A stretch of 64,000 bases of DNA from Candidatus Rickettsiella isopodorum (GTDB taxonomy: Bacteria; Pseudomonadota; Gammaproteobacteria; Diplorickettsiales; Diplorickettsiaceae). Positions 15,937 through 25,737 of this stretch are shown piece after piece. Under the pieces are notes generated by a model. That model saw nothing but the letters and a program-made list of their open reading frames with translations, searched no databases and was not told the DNA's origin. Location of the stretch: NCBI RefSeq assembly GCF_001881495.1, contig NZ_LUKY01000033.1, forward strand, positions 434,001-498,000, given 5' to 3'. Made by a program: the position numbers and the translations under genes. The first letter of the stretch is position 1, and the number at the start of each line of letters is the position of its first letter.

Positions 15937-16989
15937 TTACCAAATTAATCGATAGATGCTTTCATGTTGATAACGATCGCCCGGCAATAAAAAAGGCGAT
16001 GGAAATTTGGGATAATTAACAGCACCAGGAAGATTTTGTGTTTCCATACAAAAAGCACCATAACGTTGTGTTCGTAAGCCTGCACCAATCGGATAATCTC
16101 TCAAACTATTACCTATATAGAATTGTAAACCTGGTTGTGTAGTATACACTTCTAATATGCGCCCACTTATAGGTTCTTTAATTTTCGCAATGAACTGAGG
16201 CTGATGGTTTATTATAGGAGGTAATAAATAACAAAGATCATAACCTTTTATAGCTATATCTTTTATGTGTTCACCAATCGAATGAGGTTTACGAAAATCA
16301 AATGGGGTTCCTTTCACATCTGCTATTTGGCCGGTTGGTAGCAGATCTTTATCCGTGACAACATAACGATCAGAAAAAATTTGCAATACGTGATCCAATA
16401 TGGTTCCACATCCTGCTCCTGCCAAATTCCAATAAGCATGGTTAGTCAAATCAACTGGTGTGGCTTGATCCGTTTCTGCTTGAAAGGAAATCTTTAATTC
16501 GTTGTCTAGAGTTAAGGTATAGGTGATTTTTATATCAAGGCTTCCAGGATACCCTTGATCTCCATCAGGGCTCATATAAAAAAAATTGACACTTGCTTGA
16601 TTTTCCTGAATTGCAACTTCACATTGCCAAACCACTTTATCTAAACCTTTTTCTCCACCATGTAAATGATGAGCAAAATTTTTATTTTTACTTAAAAAAT
16701 AATCTTTTTTTTGATAATTAAAATGTGCGTTAGCAATACGATTGGCGACCCGTCCTATAGTGGCTCCGAAATAAAATTCATGTGCTAAATAAGCATCAAG
16801 ATGATCAAATCCTAAAGTAAGTTCCTGCATATTACCTTGTGAATTGGGAACTTGTACTGAGCTTAATGTGGCACCATAATTTATAATACTAATAGACATT
16901 CCACTTGGATTACGCAATGTATATTGAGTTATAAGTTGTCCATCAGGCAATTTTCCAAATGCAGACGACTGACAAACAATTTTCTGCAT
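15937..16989 (-). CDS. galM: Aldose 1-epimerase (mutarotase)
   Basis: The 350-residue protein matches galactose mutarotase: INYGATLSSVQVP near the start, the substrate-binding NRIANAHF segment, HLHGGEKGLDK, the catalytic histidine segment VDLTNHAYWNLAG and the late catalytic Glu in CMETQNLPGAVN. It interconverts alpha and beta anomers of aldohexoses, supplying the anomer required by a sugar dehydrogenase. It starts ATG at 16989 with GAGAATAAT just upstream and lies seven bases from kdgK. With no galK, galT or galE here, its job is likely tied to the oxidative cluster rather than the Leloir pathway. Confidence 0.93.
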   Translation of the reverse strand: MQKIVCQSSAFGKLPDGQLITQYTLRNPSGMSISIINYGATLSSVQVPNSQGNMQELTLGFDHLDAYLAHEFYFGATIGRVANRIANAHFNYQKKDYFLSKNKNFAHHLHGGEKGLDKVVWQCEVAIQENQASVNFFYMSPDGDQGYPGSLDIKITYTLTLDNELKISFQAETDQATPVDLTNHAYWNLAGAGCGTILDHVLQIFSDRYVVTDKDLLPTGQIADVKGTPFDFRKPHSIGEHIKDIAIKGYDLCYLLPPIINHQPQFIAKIKEPISGRILEVYTTQPGLQFYIGNSLRDYPIGAGLRTQRYGAFCMETQNLPGAVNYPKFPSPFLLPGDRYQHESIYRLIW

Positions 16990-16996
16990 ATTATTC

Positions 16997-17932
16997 TCAA
17001 AATAAATTTGGCATTATGATTCGAGGAATAATAGCGCCTGCTTGCTTTATAACCTTTGCAGCTAACTCATGGCCATATAAGCTAGCCTTTATGGGATCAA
17101 ACCCTAATAGTCGCGCCGCTAAATAAGCACCATTAAACGAATCCCCAGCTGCAGTAGTATCAATAACCTTATCAACCAAACAGGTTGGAACTCGTTGTTG
17201 ATAATTAACCGTAGCGACTAAAGCGGGTTCGGCACCACATTTAACTACTATTTCAGTGACTCCATTTTCGAGTAATCGTTGGACACAAGCTTCTGGTGTT
17301 GCATCACCAAATACTAATTGATCATCTATAAAAGTAGGTAAAGCAATATCAACATATTTTAAAAAAGGTTGTATGGCTTTTCTTGCAGAGTCCGAATTAA
17401 TCCATAAAGAAGGGCGATAATTTATGTCAAAAATAATTTTTGAGCCTTTTTGCTTAGCTTTTTGTAAAATACTCTCTAAATATCCTCGACTCGCTTCATC
17501 AAGTATGGCCAAGCTAATCCCTGAAAAATATAAATAATCCATTCCTATCAATTGCTTAGATAAATCAATTTGATTATCACCTTTAAATAAATCTCGTGCT
17601 GCAGAGTTAGATCGATAAAAATAGAATGTTCTTTCTCCTTTACTATCGGTACGAATTAAGTAAAGACCAGGCAATTTATTCTCTATGCGACGAATTAAAT
17701 CCGTTTTAAGACCCTCAGTTTGCCAATCGGATAACATTTGATCGCTATAGGCATCGTGACCTAGGGCGGTTACATAATGAATATCAAAAGCTTGGTTTCT
17801 CAATAATCGGCGTAAATAAATCGCAAAATTTAATGTGTCTCCTGCAAATGAAAGAGACAATGAAGTCGACGTTTGGTGTGATAATTCCAACATTGCTTCA
17901 CCGATCACACCAATATGCTTAATTTTAGACAT
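16997..17932 (-). CDS. kdgK: 2-dehydro-3-deoxygluconokinase (PfkB family)
   Basis: The 311-residue protein is a ribokinase/PfkB-type sugar kinase: GEAMLELS and the FAGDTLNFA segment at the N-terminus and the ATP/anion-hole signature DTTAAGDSFNGAYLA at the C-terminus with the catalytic Asp. Its GEAM-L-E-L start and FDINYRPSLW segment fit KdgK, which phosphorylates 2-keto-3-deoxygluconate to KDPG. It is the first gene of the minus-strand operon kdgK-galM-lactonase-porter-SDR-manD and is divergent from eda, whose product cleaves KDPG. The upstream region carries a good TATAAT box. Confidence 0.92.
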   Translation of the reverse strand: MSKIKHIGVIGEAMLELSHQTSTSLSLSFAGDTLNFAIYLRRLLRNQAFDIHYVTALGHDAYSDQMLSDWQTEGLKTDLIRRIENKLPGLYLIRTDSKGERTFYFYRSNSAARDLFKGDNQIDLSKQLIGMDYLYFSGISLAILDEASRGYLESILQKAKQKGSKIIFDINYRPSLWINSDSARKAIQPFLKYVDIALPTFIDDQLVFGDATPEACVQRLLENGVTEIVVKCGAEPALVATVNYQQRVPTCLVDKVIDTTAAGDSFNGAYLAARLLGFDPIKASLYGHELAAKVIKQAGAIIPRIIMPNLF

Positions 17933-17961
17933 AAGCGGCTTTATTTAAATTGGGTTTTTTT

Positions 17962-17967
17962 ATTATA
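17962..17967 (-). promoter_or_regulatory. -10 box of the sugar operon
   Basis: TATAAT is read on the minus strand at 17967-17962, about 30 bases upstream of the kdgK start. No convincing -35 hexamer sits at the right distance, so an activator may be needed; the same 106 bp must also hold the eda promoter. Confidence 0.4.
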
Positions 17968-18038
17968 GTGTAGCTTTGTTAATATTTGCTTAGCAAAAAA
18001 GACGAAGGTATTATGTACTATAAATTTATAGGACATTG

Positions 18039-18680
18039 ATGCTTACTTTAATTGATATTCTAGGCCAGAGTCGCATTATACCGATTATTGTAATCGATAA
18101 CGTAGAACATGCAATCCCTTTAGCTGAAATACTCCTGAAATCTGGATTTAAGGTTTTAGAGATCACCTTACGCACTGCTTGTGCCTTAGCGGCTATCGAG
18201 AAAATAAATACAGCATTTCCAGAAGCTATAGTCGGGGCAGGCACTATTGTCGAGCCTAGGCAATTTTCTCAGATAAAATCCGCGGGGGCAAAATTCGCCG
18301 TTAGCCCGGGTTTAAATAAAACTTTAGTGCTTGAAGCTGAAAAGAATAATATTCCTTATATGCCAGGTATTGCTACGGTTAGTGAGGCATTGTTTGCTCA
18401 TCAACTCAAATTAAAAACTCTTAAATTTTACCCTGCTGAAAGCATGGGCGGCATTAAAACACTACGAGCAATCGCTGAAATTTTACCTTTACATTTTTGT
18501 CCTACAGGCGGCCTGCATGCTGATAATTTTTTTAATTATCTAAATTTAGCGTATGTCGCTTGTGTGGGGGGAACCTGGATAGCCCCCCGTAAACTTATTG
18601 CCAAAGGTGCATTTAATGAAATCTCAACTAACGCCTATCAAGTTCAGAAAATTCTAAAAAACAAGACCCAAGGCTATTGA
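18039..18680 (+). CDS. eda: KDPG/KHG aldolase
   Basis: The protein has the full set of class I KDPG aldolase motifs: VLEITLRTACAL with the catalytic Glu, GAGTI, FAVSPGLN, MPGIATVSEA and 'LKFYPAESMGGIKTLRAI', where the Schiff-base Lys of LKFYPAE lies. It splits KDPG into pyruvate and glyceraldehyde 3-phosphate. I use the ATG at 18039, with AGGA six bases upstream; the preceding TTG at 18036 is in frame. It is divergent from kdgK, 106 bp away. No 6-phosphogluconate dehydratase (edd) is in the window, so KDPG probably comes from KDG kinase. Confidence 0.95.
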   Translation: MLTLIDILGQSRIIPIIVIDNVEHAIPLAEILLKSGFKVLEITLRTACALAAIEKINTAFPEAIVGAGTIVEPRQFSQIKSAGAKFAVSPGLNKTLVLEAEKNNIPYMPGIATVSEALFAHQLKLKTLKFYPAESMGGIKTLRAIAEILPLHFCPTGGLHADNFFNYLNLAYVACVGGTWIAPRKLIAKGAFNEISTNAYQVQKILKNKTQGY

Positions 18681-19119
18681 TTAATCCGCAAAGTCTACTC
18701 AACTTTTCGTAGTTTTTTCTTATGGATAAGCTAATCTTACGAAAATATTCAACCGATTTAAACTCGGCAATAACATCCAGAAAGAGCCCAGGACCAGTTT
18801 ATTCAGCTACTCATTAGCATTTGGGTATTATCGAGGCAAAACCGATGATTAATCCGATTCAGACGCAGATAGCAAGCAGCCATAATGGAAAAAGCTTACG
18901 CTTCTTCTTTACGTTATGTAAATTTTATATTCAAAGATAAATCAAATCTTATTGTTTTTAAATAAAATTTGCGTTTTTTAATATTACAATCTATTAAGTA
19001 AATCTTTAAAACAATAAGCACTTAAAAGTTGGTAATATTTAAGACATACTCTTGGTTTTAGATCTGGGACTAAATTCGGTATAATGTTTCACTCTAAACC
19101 AAATAAGGAGAAAGGCACT
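18681..19119 (+). other. Intergenic region between eda and the CADD-like gene, possible gene remnant
   Basis: Nothing in these roughly 440 bases forms a supportable gene. The stretch 18770-18900 is less AT-rich than other intergenic DNA here and one + frame reads SLFSYSLAFGYYRGKTDD before a stop, then further short open pieces, so a decayed coding sequence is possible. The last 40 bases hold the promoter and ribosome binding site of the next gene. Confidence 0.35.
19080..19085 (+). promoter_or_regulatory. -10 box of the CADD-like gene
   Basis: A consensus TATAAT sits 35 bases before the ATG at 19120. Its position would place transcription start near 19092, which rules out the in-frame ATG at 19084 and supports the downstream start. 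The -35 is poor. Confidence 0.55.
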
Positions 19120-19851
19120 ATGACTATGCAAACCGTGGATAATACGCTTAATGATATTTTGCAGAGTAATTATATGCAGCAACTTGATAGACAACTAAAT
19201 GAAAATCATTTATTGAAACACCCTTTTTATCAAGCTTGGTCTGCTGGGAAATTGTCAATAGATAATCTTCGTGATTATGCTTGTCAATATTATCACCATG
19301 TAGATGCTTTTCCGCGATATATTAGTGCCACTCATAGCAATTGCCAGCATTCTGAGGCACGAAAAGTTTTATTAGGCAATCTAAACGACGAAGAAGGGAT
19401 GAATGGCCTCGATAGTCATCCGGTCTTATGGTTACAATTTACCAAAGGGTTGGGTTTATCAGAAGCTGCAGTGGCTAATAGTGCACTTTTTCCAGAAACC
19501 AAACAATTTATTGATGAATTTCTGACTCTATCACGCTCATCGTATGCAGAAGGCTTAGGGGCTTTGTATGCTTATGAACGTCAAATTCCACAAACAGCTG
19601 CCAGTAAAATCACTGGGTTGAAACAATTTTATGATATTGTCGATGAAGCTACTTTGAAATTTTTCTTAGTCCATCTTGAAGCCGATGTAGAACATGCCGA
19701 GGCAACTAAAACACTAATAAAAAATTTACCTATGGAAGAAAAAATAGCCGCAGAAAAAGCTGCAAAAAAAATAGCCAAATCTATTTGGAATATGCTAAGC
19801 GGCATACAAGCACGAACGATGACTAATGTTTGTGAAGCGACAGTCGTTTAA
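19120..19851 (+). CDS. CADD-like/TenA-fold protein, probable para-aminobenzoate synthase for folate
   Basis: The 243-residue protein has the haem-oxygenase-like all-helical fold of the CADD/PqqC/TenA group. Metal-site residues typical of CADD are visible: the Glu and His in NLNDEEGMNGLDSHPVLW and the His-x3-Asp-x2-His run in FFLVHLEADVEHAE. The tyrosine in the early KHPFYQAW segment corresponds to the region of the residue that chlamydial CADD is reported to sacrifice to make para-aminobenzoate. That enzyme replaces PabABC in Chlamydia and other intracellular bacteria. The start at 19120 has AAGGAG well placed. The equivalence to chlamydial CADD is a family-level inference. Confidence 0.82.
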   Translation: MTMQTVDNTLNDILQSNYMQQLDRQLNENHLLKHPFYQAWSAGKLSIDNLRDYACQYYHHVDAFPRYISATHSNCQHSEARKVLLGNLNDEEGMNGLDSHPVLWLQFTKGLGLSEAAVANSALFPETKQFIDEFLTLSRSSYAEGLGALYAYERQIPQTAASKITGLKQFYDIVDEATLKFFLVHLEADVEHAEATKTLIKNLPMEEKIAAEKAAKKIAKSIWNMLSGIQARTMTNVCEATVV

Positions 19852-19944
19852 TTATCGACCATACAAGGTTTAATTAGAAAGTTTATTGGTTTTTATACTC
19901 GCAGCAATTGGATTTTTGATAAGGTGTTCAGTAAAGCAACGGAA

Positions 19945-20010
19945 ATGTATTAATATACATAAGAATTCCGAGTGGATCGGCAGCGGACAAAAATTCAAAT
20001 GCTTAAGGGT
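19945..20010 (+). repeat. Dispersed repeat, copy C (just past murA)
   Basis: Begins with the palindrome ATGTATTAATATACAT, then AAGAATTCCGAGTGGATCGG and GGACAAAAATTCAAATG, all aligning with copy A at about 75% identity. It lies 26 bases beyond the murA stop, on the opposite strand to the gene. Near its end AATTCAA also pairs with TTGAATT at about 20014-20020. Confidence 0.65.
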
Positions 20011-20036
20011 AGCTTGAATTGATAAACTTCTAATCC

Positions 20037-21317
<1,281 letters not shown>

Positions 21318-21343
21318 TTATCTCTCTACTCTATTTTTATACC

Positions 21344-21445
21344 TTACGATGCCCAGTGATTCTTTAAATACTTACTTTTTAGTGCAGGATTTCCAAGATA
21401 CTCTTCGCAGTTGATTTTTTTGTGTTGCAGCCCCGCAATCCTCAT
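21344..21445 (-). CDS. Tiny frame of 33 codons starting inside repeat D
   Basis: An ATG at 21445 inside repeat D opens a 33-residue frame that runs out of the repeat and ends TAA at 21344, 26 bases before murA. The part outside the repeat (CEEYLGNPALKSKYLKNHWAS region) looks protein-like. No ribosome binding site is clear. It may be the rest of a gene broken by the repeat, as the upstream piece 21530-21440 also carries a 30-codon frame ending at the repeat edge. Function unknown; it may not be translated. Confidence 0.25.
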   Translation of the reverse strand: MRIAGLQHKKINCEEYLGNPALKSKYLKNHWAS

Positions 21446-21455
21446 ATATATTTTC
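21398..21455 (-). repeat. Dispersed repeat, copy D (upstream of murA)
   Basis: On the minus strand it reads ATATGAGGATTGCG, then AACACAAAAAAATCAA and TGCGAAGAGTAT, matching the order of motifs in copies A and B with a short deletion. With copy C it forms an inverted pair around murA, the same arrangement as B and A around manD. Confidence 0.6.
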
Positions 21456-21565
21456 TAAACTGCTTCATTTTTTCAGCGCCTTGCTCAAAAGACCAATTGA
21501 TAGTCTTAAGCACGAAATTTATCTTGGTGACGAACATTTTTATTTCTTTACTTTAGGCTTGAACA

Positions 21566-21877
21566 TCATAACGAGCGGTTTATGGGCAATATTTTTTCCA
21601 AATTAGATACTCTAATAATGGCAAGCATTTGTGTAGGTAAAGCCACAAAACGAATTTTTTGATCCCGTTGTTTTAGCATTCGGGTCCAAGTGATCAATAA
21701 TGCCACTCCACTACTATCACTTTGAGTAACCTGTTCTAAATTAAAAGTCAGTAACAAGGCTTTATCTTTTTTTAAGGTATTCTGGCTGAACTGCCATATG
21801 CCAGGTACCGTATGGATATTTAATGCGCCCGTTAATACATAATGATCTTTCTTAAATTGCAAAGATGGCTTTTTCAT
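21566..21877 (-). CDS. mlaB: STAS-domain protein MlaB
   Basis: The 103-residue protein is a STAS domain with the conserved VTQSDSSGVALLI segment containing the serine that corresponds to the usual phosphorylatable or contact position. In the Mla system MlaB binds the ATPase MlaF and stabilises the inner-membrane MlaFEDB complex. It is the last gene of the mla operon, five bases after mlaC, which matches the conserved order F-E-D-C-B. Sequence identity to E. coli MlaB is low, as usual for this small subunit; the call rests on fold signature plus position. Confidence 0.9.
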   Translation of the reverse strand: MKKPSLQFKKDHYVLTGALNIHTVPGIWQFSQNTLKKDKALLLTFNLEQVTQSDSSGVALLITWTRMLKQRDQKIRFVALPTQMLAIIRVSNLEKILPINRSL

Positions 21878-21882
21878 TTGTA

Positions 21883-22485
21883 TTAGTAATTTTGATTATT
21901 ATGTTGAGCAAGTTTATTAATCAGGCCATCAATACCGTTATTTTGCAACTCTTGCGCAAATTGAGAACGGAAGCTTTCTATAATACTCACTCCACCTACA
22001 CTAAAATCATAAAGCATCCATTGTCCATTCACTCTCATCAGTCGATAACTAAGGTTAATCGAAGGGCCTGTTTCGCGAACAATCACGCTATTAACCTGTA
22101 CACGAGATTCGCTATTATAATCTCCCCTTAGTGGTAAAAAATTTACTCTTTCATTGGTGTATTGGGCCAGAGCACTCGAATAAGTACGTATAAGCAAAGT
22201 AACAAATTGTTGCGCAAAAGCTTGTCTTTGCATCGGCGTAGCACGTAACCAAGCTTCACGACCTAAAGCTTTACTTGACATACTCATGACATCGACATGC
22301 GGCAGCAAAATTTGATTAACTATTCCGTAAACAATCTGAGGTTTTGTTTTAAGTGTCGCTTGATTTCGTTGCAGAGCTGAAATTAATTGATTAGAAGTAC
22401 TTTGTAGTAAGTCTACAGGTGAAGAAATAGCCCATGCCATTGTACAAATTAATAACCCAAAAAATACGAATATTATCTTTTTCAC
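21883..22485 (-). CDS. mlaC: Periplasmic phospholipid carrier MlaC
   Basis: The 200-residue protein has a signal peptide (residues 1-19, ending TMAWA) and the MlaC/Ttg2D pattern, with 'ALGREAWLRATPMQRQAFAQ' followed by the long helix and beta-sheet that form the lipid pocket, and WMLYDFSVGGVSIIESFRSQF near the end. MlaC ferries phospholipids between the outer-membrane MlaA-porin complex and MlaD. It starts with GTG at 22485 overlapping the TGA of mlaD. No mlaA is seen in this window. Confidence 0.93.
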   Translation of the reverse strand: MKKIIFVFFGLLICTMAWAISSPVDLLQSTSNQLISALQRNQATLKTKPQIVYGIVNQILLPHVDVMSMSSKALGREAWLRATPMQRQAFAQQFVTLLIRTYSSALAQYTNERVNFLPLRGDYNSESRVQVNSVIVRETGPSINLSYRLMRVNGQWMLYDFSVGGVSIIESFRSQFAQELQNNGIDGLINKLAQHNNQNY

Positions 22486-22952
22486 TTCTTACCCCCTGAA
22501 TTCTTTAAGCTAAATATTAATTGGCCGATAAGATCTTCTAAAATTAATGCGGGATGCGTATCTTGTACGATACCGTTATTATTCAAAAATGTATGGGAAA
22601 ATCCTGGGGTTAGGCTAATATAGTTTGCCCCTAATAAACCTTGAGTTAGAATACTTGCGGAAGTATCAACTGGCAATTGTTTATATTTGGAATCAATTTT
22701 CATCGTCACAATAGCTTTAAATTGAACATTATCGAGCTTTATTGCACTTACTTCTCCAATGTGCACACCTGCTAAAGACACTGGCGAACGTATTTTCAAT
22801 CCACCCACATTGTCAAAAGCCGCTGTTATATTATAACCGTCTCTACCAATAGAGCTACTTAACCCACTTACCTTAAAAGCCAAAACTAATAAAGCAAGTA
22901 TTCCAAATAACATAAAAAAACCAACCCAAATTTCTATTATTCTCTCGCGCAC
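22482..22952 (-). CDS. mlaD: MCE-domain protein MlaD
   Basis: The 156-residue protein has one N-terminal membrane helix (residues 9-28) followed by a single MCE domain, including VGGLKIRSPVSLAGVHIGEV and GLLGANYISLTPG. MlaD forms a hexameric ring on MlaE in the periplasmic face of the inner membrane, giving a channel for lipid. The start is GTG at 22952, directly after the mlaE stop codon. Length and domain content are normal for MlaD of gammaproteobacteria. Confidence 0.95.
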   Translation of the reverse strand: MRERIIEIWVGFFMLFGILALLVLAFKVSGLSSSIGRDGYNITAAFDNVGGLKIRSPVSLAGVHIGEVSAIKLDNVQFKAIVTMKIDSKYKQLPVDTSASILTQGLLGANYISLTPGFSHTFLNNNGIVQDTHPALILEDLIGQLIFSLKNSGGKK

Positions 22953-23741
22953 TTACCAACCTCCCATCATCACTGCAGTTAATACAAAATCCAAGCCTAG
23001 TACAGCCAGGGAAGAATAAACAACGGTACGCGTTGTCGCTCGTCCAATTCCTTCAGCAGTAGGAACCGTATCATATCCTTGAAACACAGCTATCCATGTA
23101 ACAACGCCGCCAAAAACGATACTTTTTATAATTCCATTCACTATATCATCATGAAAATGAACAGCCGATTGCATAGCGCTCCAGAACATTCCACTATCAA
23201 CACCTAACCAAACAACACCCACTAAATATCCACCCCAAACTGCAACCGCACTAAAAATGATCATTAATATGGGCATACTGATGAAACCACCCCAAAAACG
23301 AGGTGAAATAACGCGCCATAGTGGATCGACTCCCATCATTTCCATGCTTGTAAGTTGTTCTGTCGATTTCATTAAACCAATCTCGGCGGTCAATGCTGAA
23401 CCGGCTCTTCCTGCAAATAATAATGCCGTTACCACTGGCCCTAATTCCCGCACCACACTTAAAGCCACTAATTGACCTAATTGTTGACTTGCACCAAATT
23501 TATTTAAAGTATTATAGCCTTGCAATCCCACTACCAAGCCTATAAATAATCCTGACAAGATAATAATGACTAAGGATAATACGCCAATAAAATATAGTTG
23601 TTCGATTAATAAAGGAAAACTTTTTTTAAAACGTGGCTTACGAATTAATAAATGTACTAAAAATAGTCCCGAACGGCCAAAACTCATTAATAGACGTAGA
23701 CCAAACTGACCCAATAATTGTAACTTTTCTAATATTAACAT
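22953..23741 (-). CDS. mlaE: ABC lipid transporter permease MlaE
   Basis: The permease shows the MlaE family core: [11 protein letters not shown], the '[20 protein letters not shown]' coupling segment, [17 protein letters not shown], and the end [11 protein letters not shown]. It has five or six membrane helices and pairs with MlaF to drive phospholipid movement. The frame extends far upstream to 23897 over mlaF, but alignment to the family starts at '[18 protein letters not shown]', so I use the ATG at 23741, four bases after the mlaF stop. This gives 262 residues, the usual length. Confidence 0.95.
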   Translation of the reverse strand: MLILEKLQLLGQFGLRLLMSFGRSGLFLVHLLIRKPRFKKSFPLLIEQLYFIGVLSLVIIILSGLFIGLVVGLQGYNTLNKFGASQQLGQLVALSVVRELGPVVTALLFAGRAGSALTAEIGLMKSTEQLTSMEMMGVDPLWRVISPRFWGGFISMPILMIIFSAVAVWGGYLVGVVWLGVDSGMFWSAMQSAVHFHDDIVNGIIKSIVFGGVVTWIAVFQGYDTVPTAEGIGRATTRTVVYSSLAVLGLDFVLTAVMMGGW

Positions 23742-23745
23742 AGCA

Positions 23746-24537
23746 TTAATGCAGCAAATCTTGGGTATAGTCGATAGCGGGATAATGAAATGGAACCACG
23801 CCATCCGGTAACCCTTGTAAAAACTGTTGAACCTCTGGATCTTTATCAGCATGTACTTTTTCGGGAGTACCATGACCAATAACTTTTCCACTAGCAATCA
23901 CATAAATATAATCCGCAATACTTAGCGCTTCTTTTACATCATGAGATACTAAAATTGTTGTAATACCTAAGGCAGCATTTAGATCAGAAATGAGTTTAAC
24001 GATCACGCCCAAAGCAATAGGATCAAGACCCGTAAAAGGTTCGTCATACATAATGAGTTCTGGGTCTAAAGCAATCGCTCTCGCTAAAGCGACACGCCGT
24101 GCCATCCCCCCTGAAAGCTGATTAGGCATAAGATTTTTAGCACCCCGTAAGCCAACGGACTGTAATTTCATCAATACAATATCACGAATCATAAAATCAG
24201 GTAGCTCGGTGTGTTCTCTTAGAGGAAAAGCAACATTTTCGTACACGCTTAGATTGGTAAATAACGCCCCGCTCTGAAACAAAATACCCATTTTGCGACG
24301 TAAGTCATACAATTGTTCTCTAGGTAGTTTATTAATTAACCTCCCATCAACATGGATATTGCCACGCTCAGGTTTTAACTGGCCGCCTATTAAACGTAAT
24401 AGTGTCGTCTTTCCACAACCACTAGGACCCATAATGGCCGTTATTTTACCTCGAGGAATATTCAGTTCGATCCCTGAAAAAACAGTACGTCCATTCCGAT
24501 TAAAATATAAGTTTTGGATATTGACGAAATCACTCAA
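23746..24537 (-). CDS. mlaF: ABC transporter ATPase MlaF
   Basis: The 263-residue ATPase shows Walker [10 protein letters not shown] near residue 37, the signature [18 protein letters not shown], Walker [15 protein letters not shown] and the switch histidine in [10 protein letters not shown]. It powers the MlaFEDB phospholipid transporter that keeps the outer membrane asymmetric. It follows the DsbA-like gene with a one-base gap, so the dsbA-mlaFEDCB block is probably one transcript. Confidence 0.96.
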   Translation of the reverse strand: MSDFVNIQNLYFNRNGRTVFSGIELNIPRGKITAIMGPSGCGKTTLLRLIGGQLKPERGNIHVDGRLINKLPREQLYDLRRKMGILFQSGALFTNLSVYENVAFPLREHTELPDFMIRDIVLMKLQSVGLRGAKNLMPNQLSGGMARRVALARAIALDPELIMYDEPFTGLDPIALGVIVKLISDLNAALGITTILVSHDVKEALSIADYIYVIASGKVIGHGTPEKVHADKDPEVQQFLQGLPDGVVPFHYPAIDYTQDLLH

Positions 24538-24538
24538 G

Positions 24539-25225
24539 TTACTCGTCCCCTTTTCTCACTTTTTCTATCAAATAATCAGTAACCTGCAGAAAACGCGTAG
24601 GGTCTCCAGCTATCCCTGTCATGCTGGGATCAACTTTATACCGATTATCAATAACTAATGTAGGCGCTGCAAGAATCTTGTCCTCTTGCATCAACGTATC
24701 ACTTCTCAACAATTGCGCATCAATACCTGGGGAAAAACTCGCAATACTTTCAAACTCATGTTGCTTAACGCCGTGCTTTATAAAGAACTCTTCTTGAAGT
24801 TTAGGATTTGATAAATCTTGTCCTTCAACATGGATAGCTTTAAATATAGCGGGCGTCAATTTTTTTTCGACTCCCAACATTTTTGCAATATAATAGGCTC
24901 GAGCTAAACTGCGCCAACTAGGCTGAAATACTATCGGTACCCGCTCAAATTTTACATATTCTGGTTTCTTTGCAAGCCATTTGTCCAATGTTGGCTCAAA
25001 ATGATAGCAAGCAGAACAAGCATAACTAAAGAATTCAACCACTCGCACCTGTGTCTTTGGAGTTAATTTAGGAATAATCTCCGATGTAGAAATGACTTCA
25101 TAATCCTTTCCCGCTTTAAAACTCATCGGCGGGGGTGTTTTAGAATTATTATTCATTTTCCCACAAGAGGTTAAAATAATTGATAATGCTAAAAACAATA
25201 GGCTACGTAATCTCAATCTAAGCAT
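24539..25225 (-). CDS. DsbA-like thiol:disulfide oxidoreductase lipoprotein
   Basis: The protein has a lipoprotein signal (hydrophobic residues 8-20, lipobox LTSC), then a thioredoxin fold with the active site CSAC in FFSYACSACYHFEP and the cis-proline region ILAAPTLVID, with the helical insert of DsbA between. It should introduce disulfides into exported proteins while anchored to a membrane. Lipidated DsbA proteins are known in Legionella and Coxiella relatives. The frame opens at a TTG at 25273, but the ATG at 25225 has GAGGG upstream and starts the signal peptide. It lies one base before mlaF; the functional link to lipid transport is unclear. Confidence 0.9.
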   Translation of the reverse strand: MLRLRLRSLLFLALSIILTSCGKMNNNSKTPPPMSFKAGKDYEVISTSEIIPKLTPKTQVRVVEFFSYACSACYHFEPTLDKWLAKKPEYVKFERVPIVFQPSWRSLARAYYIAKMLGVEKKLTPAIFKAIHVEGQDLSNPKLQEEFFIKHGVKQHEFESIASFSPGIDAQLLRSDTLMQEDKILAAPTLVIDNRYKVDPSMTGIAGDPTRFLQVTDYLIEKVRKGDE

Positions 25226-25737
25226 ACAGCCCTCTTTCAATAAAATACAAAAAAACAAGTAAAACTCTGTCAAAACTATTAGTTTGGCTTATTCCAGTCA
25301 ATGGCCTCTTATAGATTATAGATATAGCAGGCAAAATCTTTTTTCTTAAGGACCACCAATAACAACTAAACTAATCTAATAGGTTTTGTAGCATCTATAA
25401 AAATGGCCAAGCATAACACAGCTTATCAAAAAACGTTAAGTGAGAAATACTATGACTTAAAGAAAAAATCTATTTTGAGGGTTAACGACACTTTTCGATT
25501 TACCAAGTAGGTAAAAAACGTGGTTTTTCTAATTACATTTAAAGTTTTTTGCACATTGAATTAGTTGATAAACGCATAGTATAGTTTTAAAGAGATAGTA
25601 TTTTGTCATTTTTAGATATTTAAGTTGAATCTAAAAATCTGATAATCAAAGAGACAAATATTTTCTTCATAGAATACGATAAGGATTTAAAAAATATTAA
25701 TAGTTCTTATTTAACTATTTTTTTATGGAGATACACT
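25226..25737 (+). other. Long intergenic region upstream of the 68-residue protein gene
   Basis: About 510 bases without a gene. It holds a candidate promoter at 25556-25585, a hairpin with 9-bp arms (TTTTTAGAT at 25609-25617, ATCTAAAAA at 25629-25637) in the presumed leader, a shorter hairpin AAAAACGTGGTTTTT near 25511, and the 10-mer GTAGGTAAAA at 25507. The divergent dsbA promoter must lie near the left end. Confidence 0.45.
25556..25585 (+). promoter_or_regulatory. Candidate sigma70 promoter for the 68-residue protein gene
   Basis: TTGAAT (25556-25561) and TATAGT (25580-25585) are 18 bases apart and each differs from consensus by one or two bases. The transcript would have a leader of about 145 bases that contains the 9-bp hairpin at 25609-25637. 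Confidence 0.45.

Noticed and set aside
23742-23897. Upstream extension of mlaE by 52 residues
   Set aside because: It overlaps mlaF and has no counterpart in MlaE proteins.
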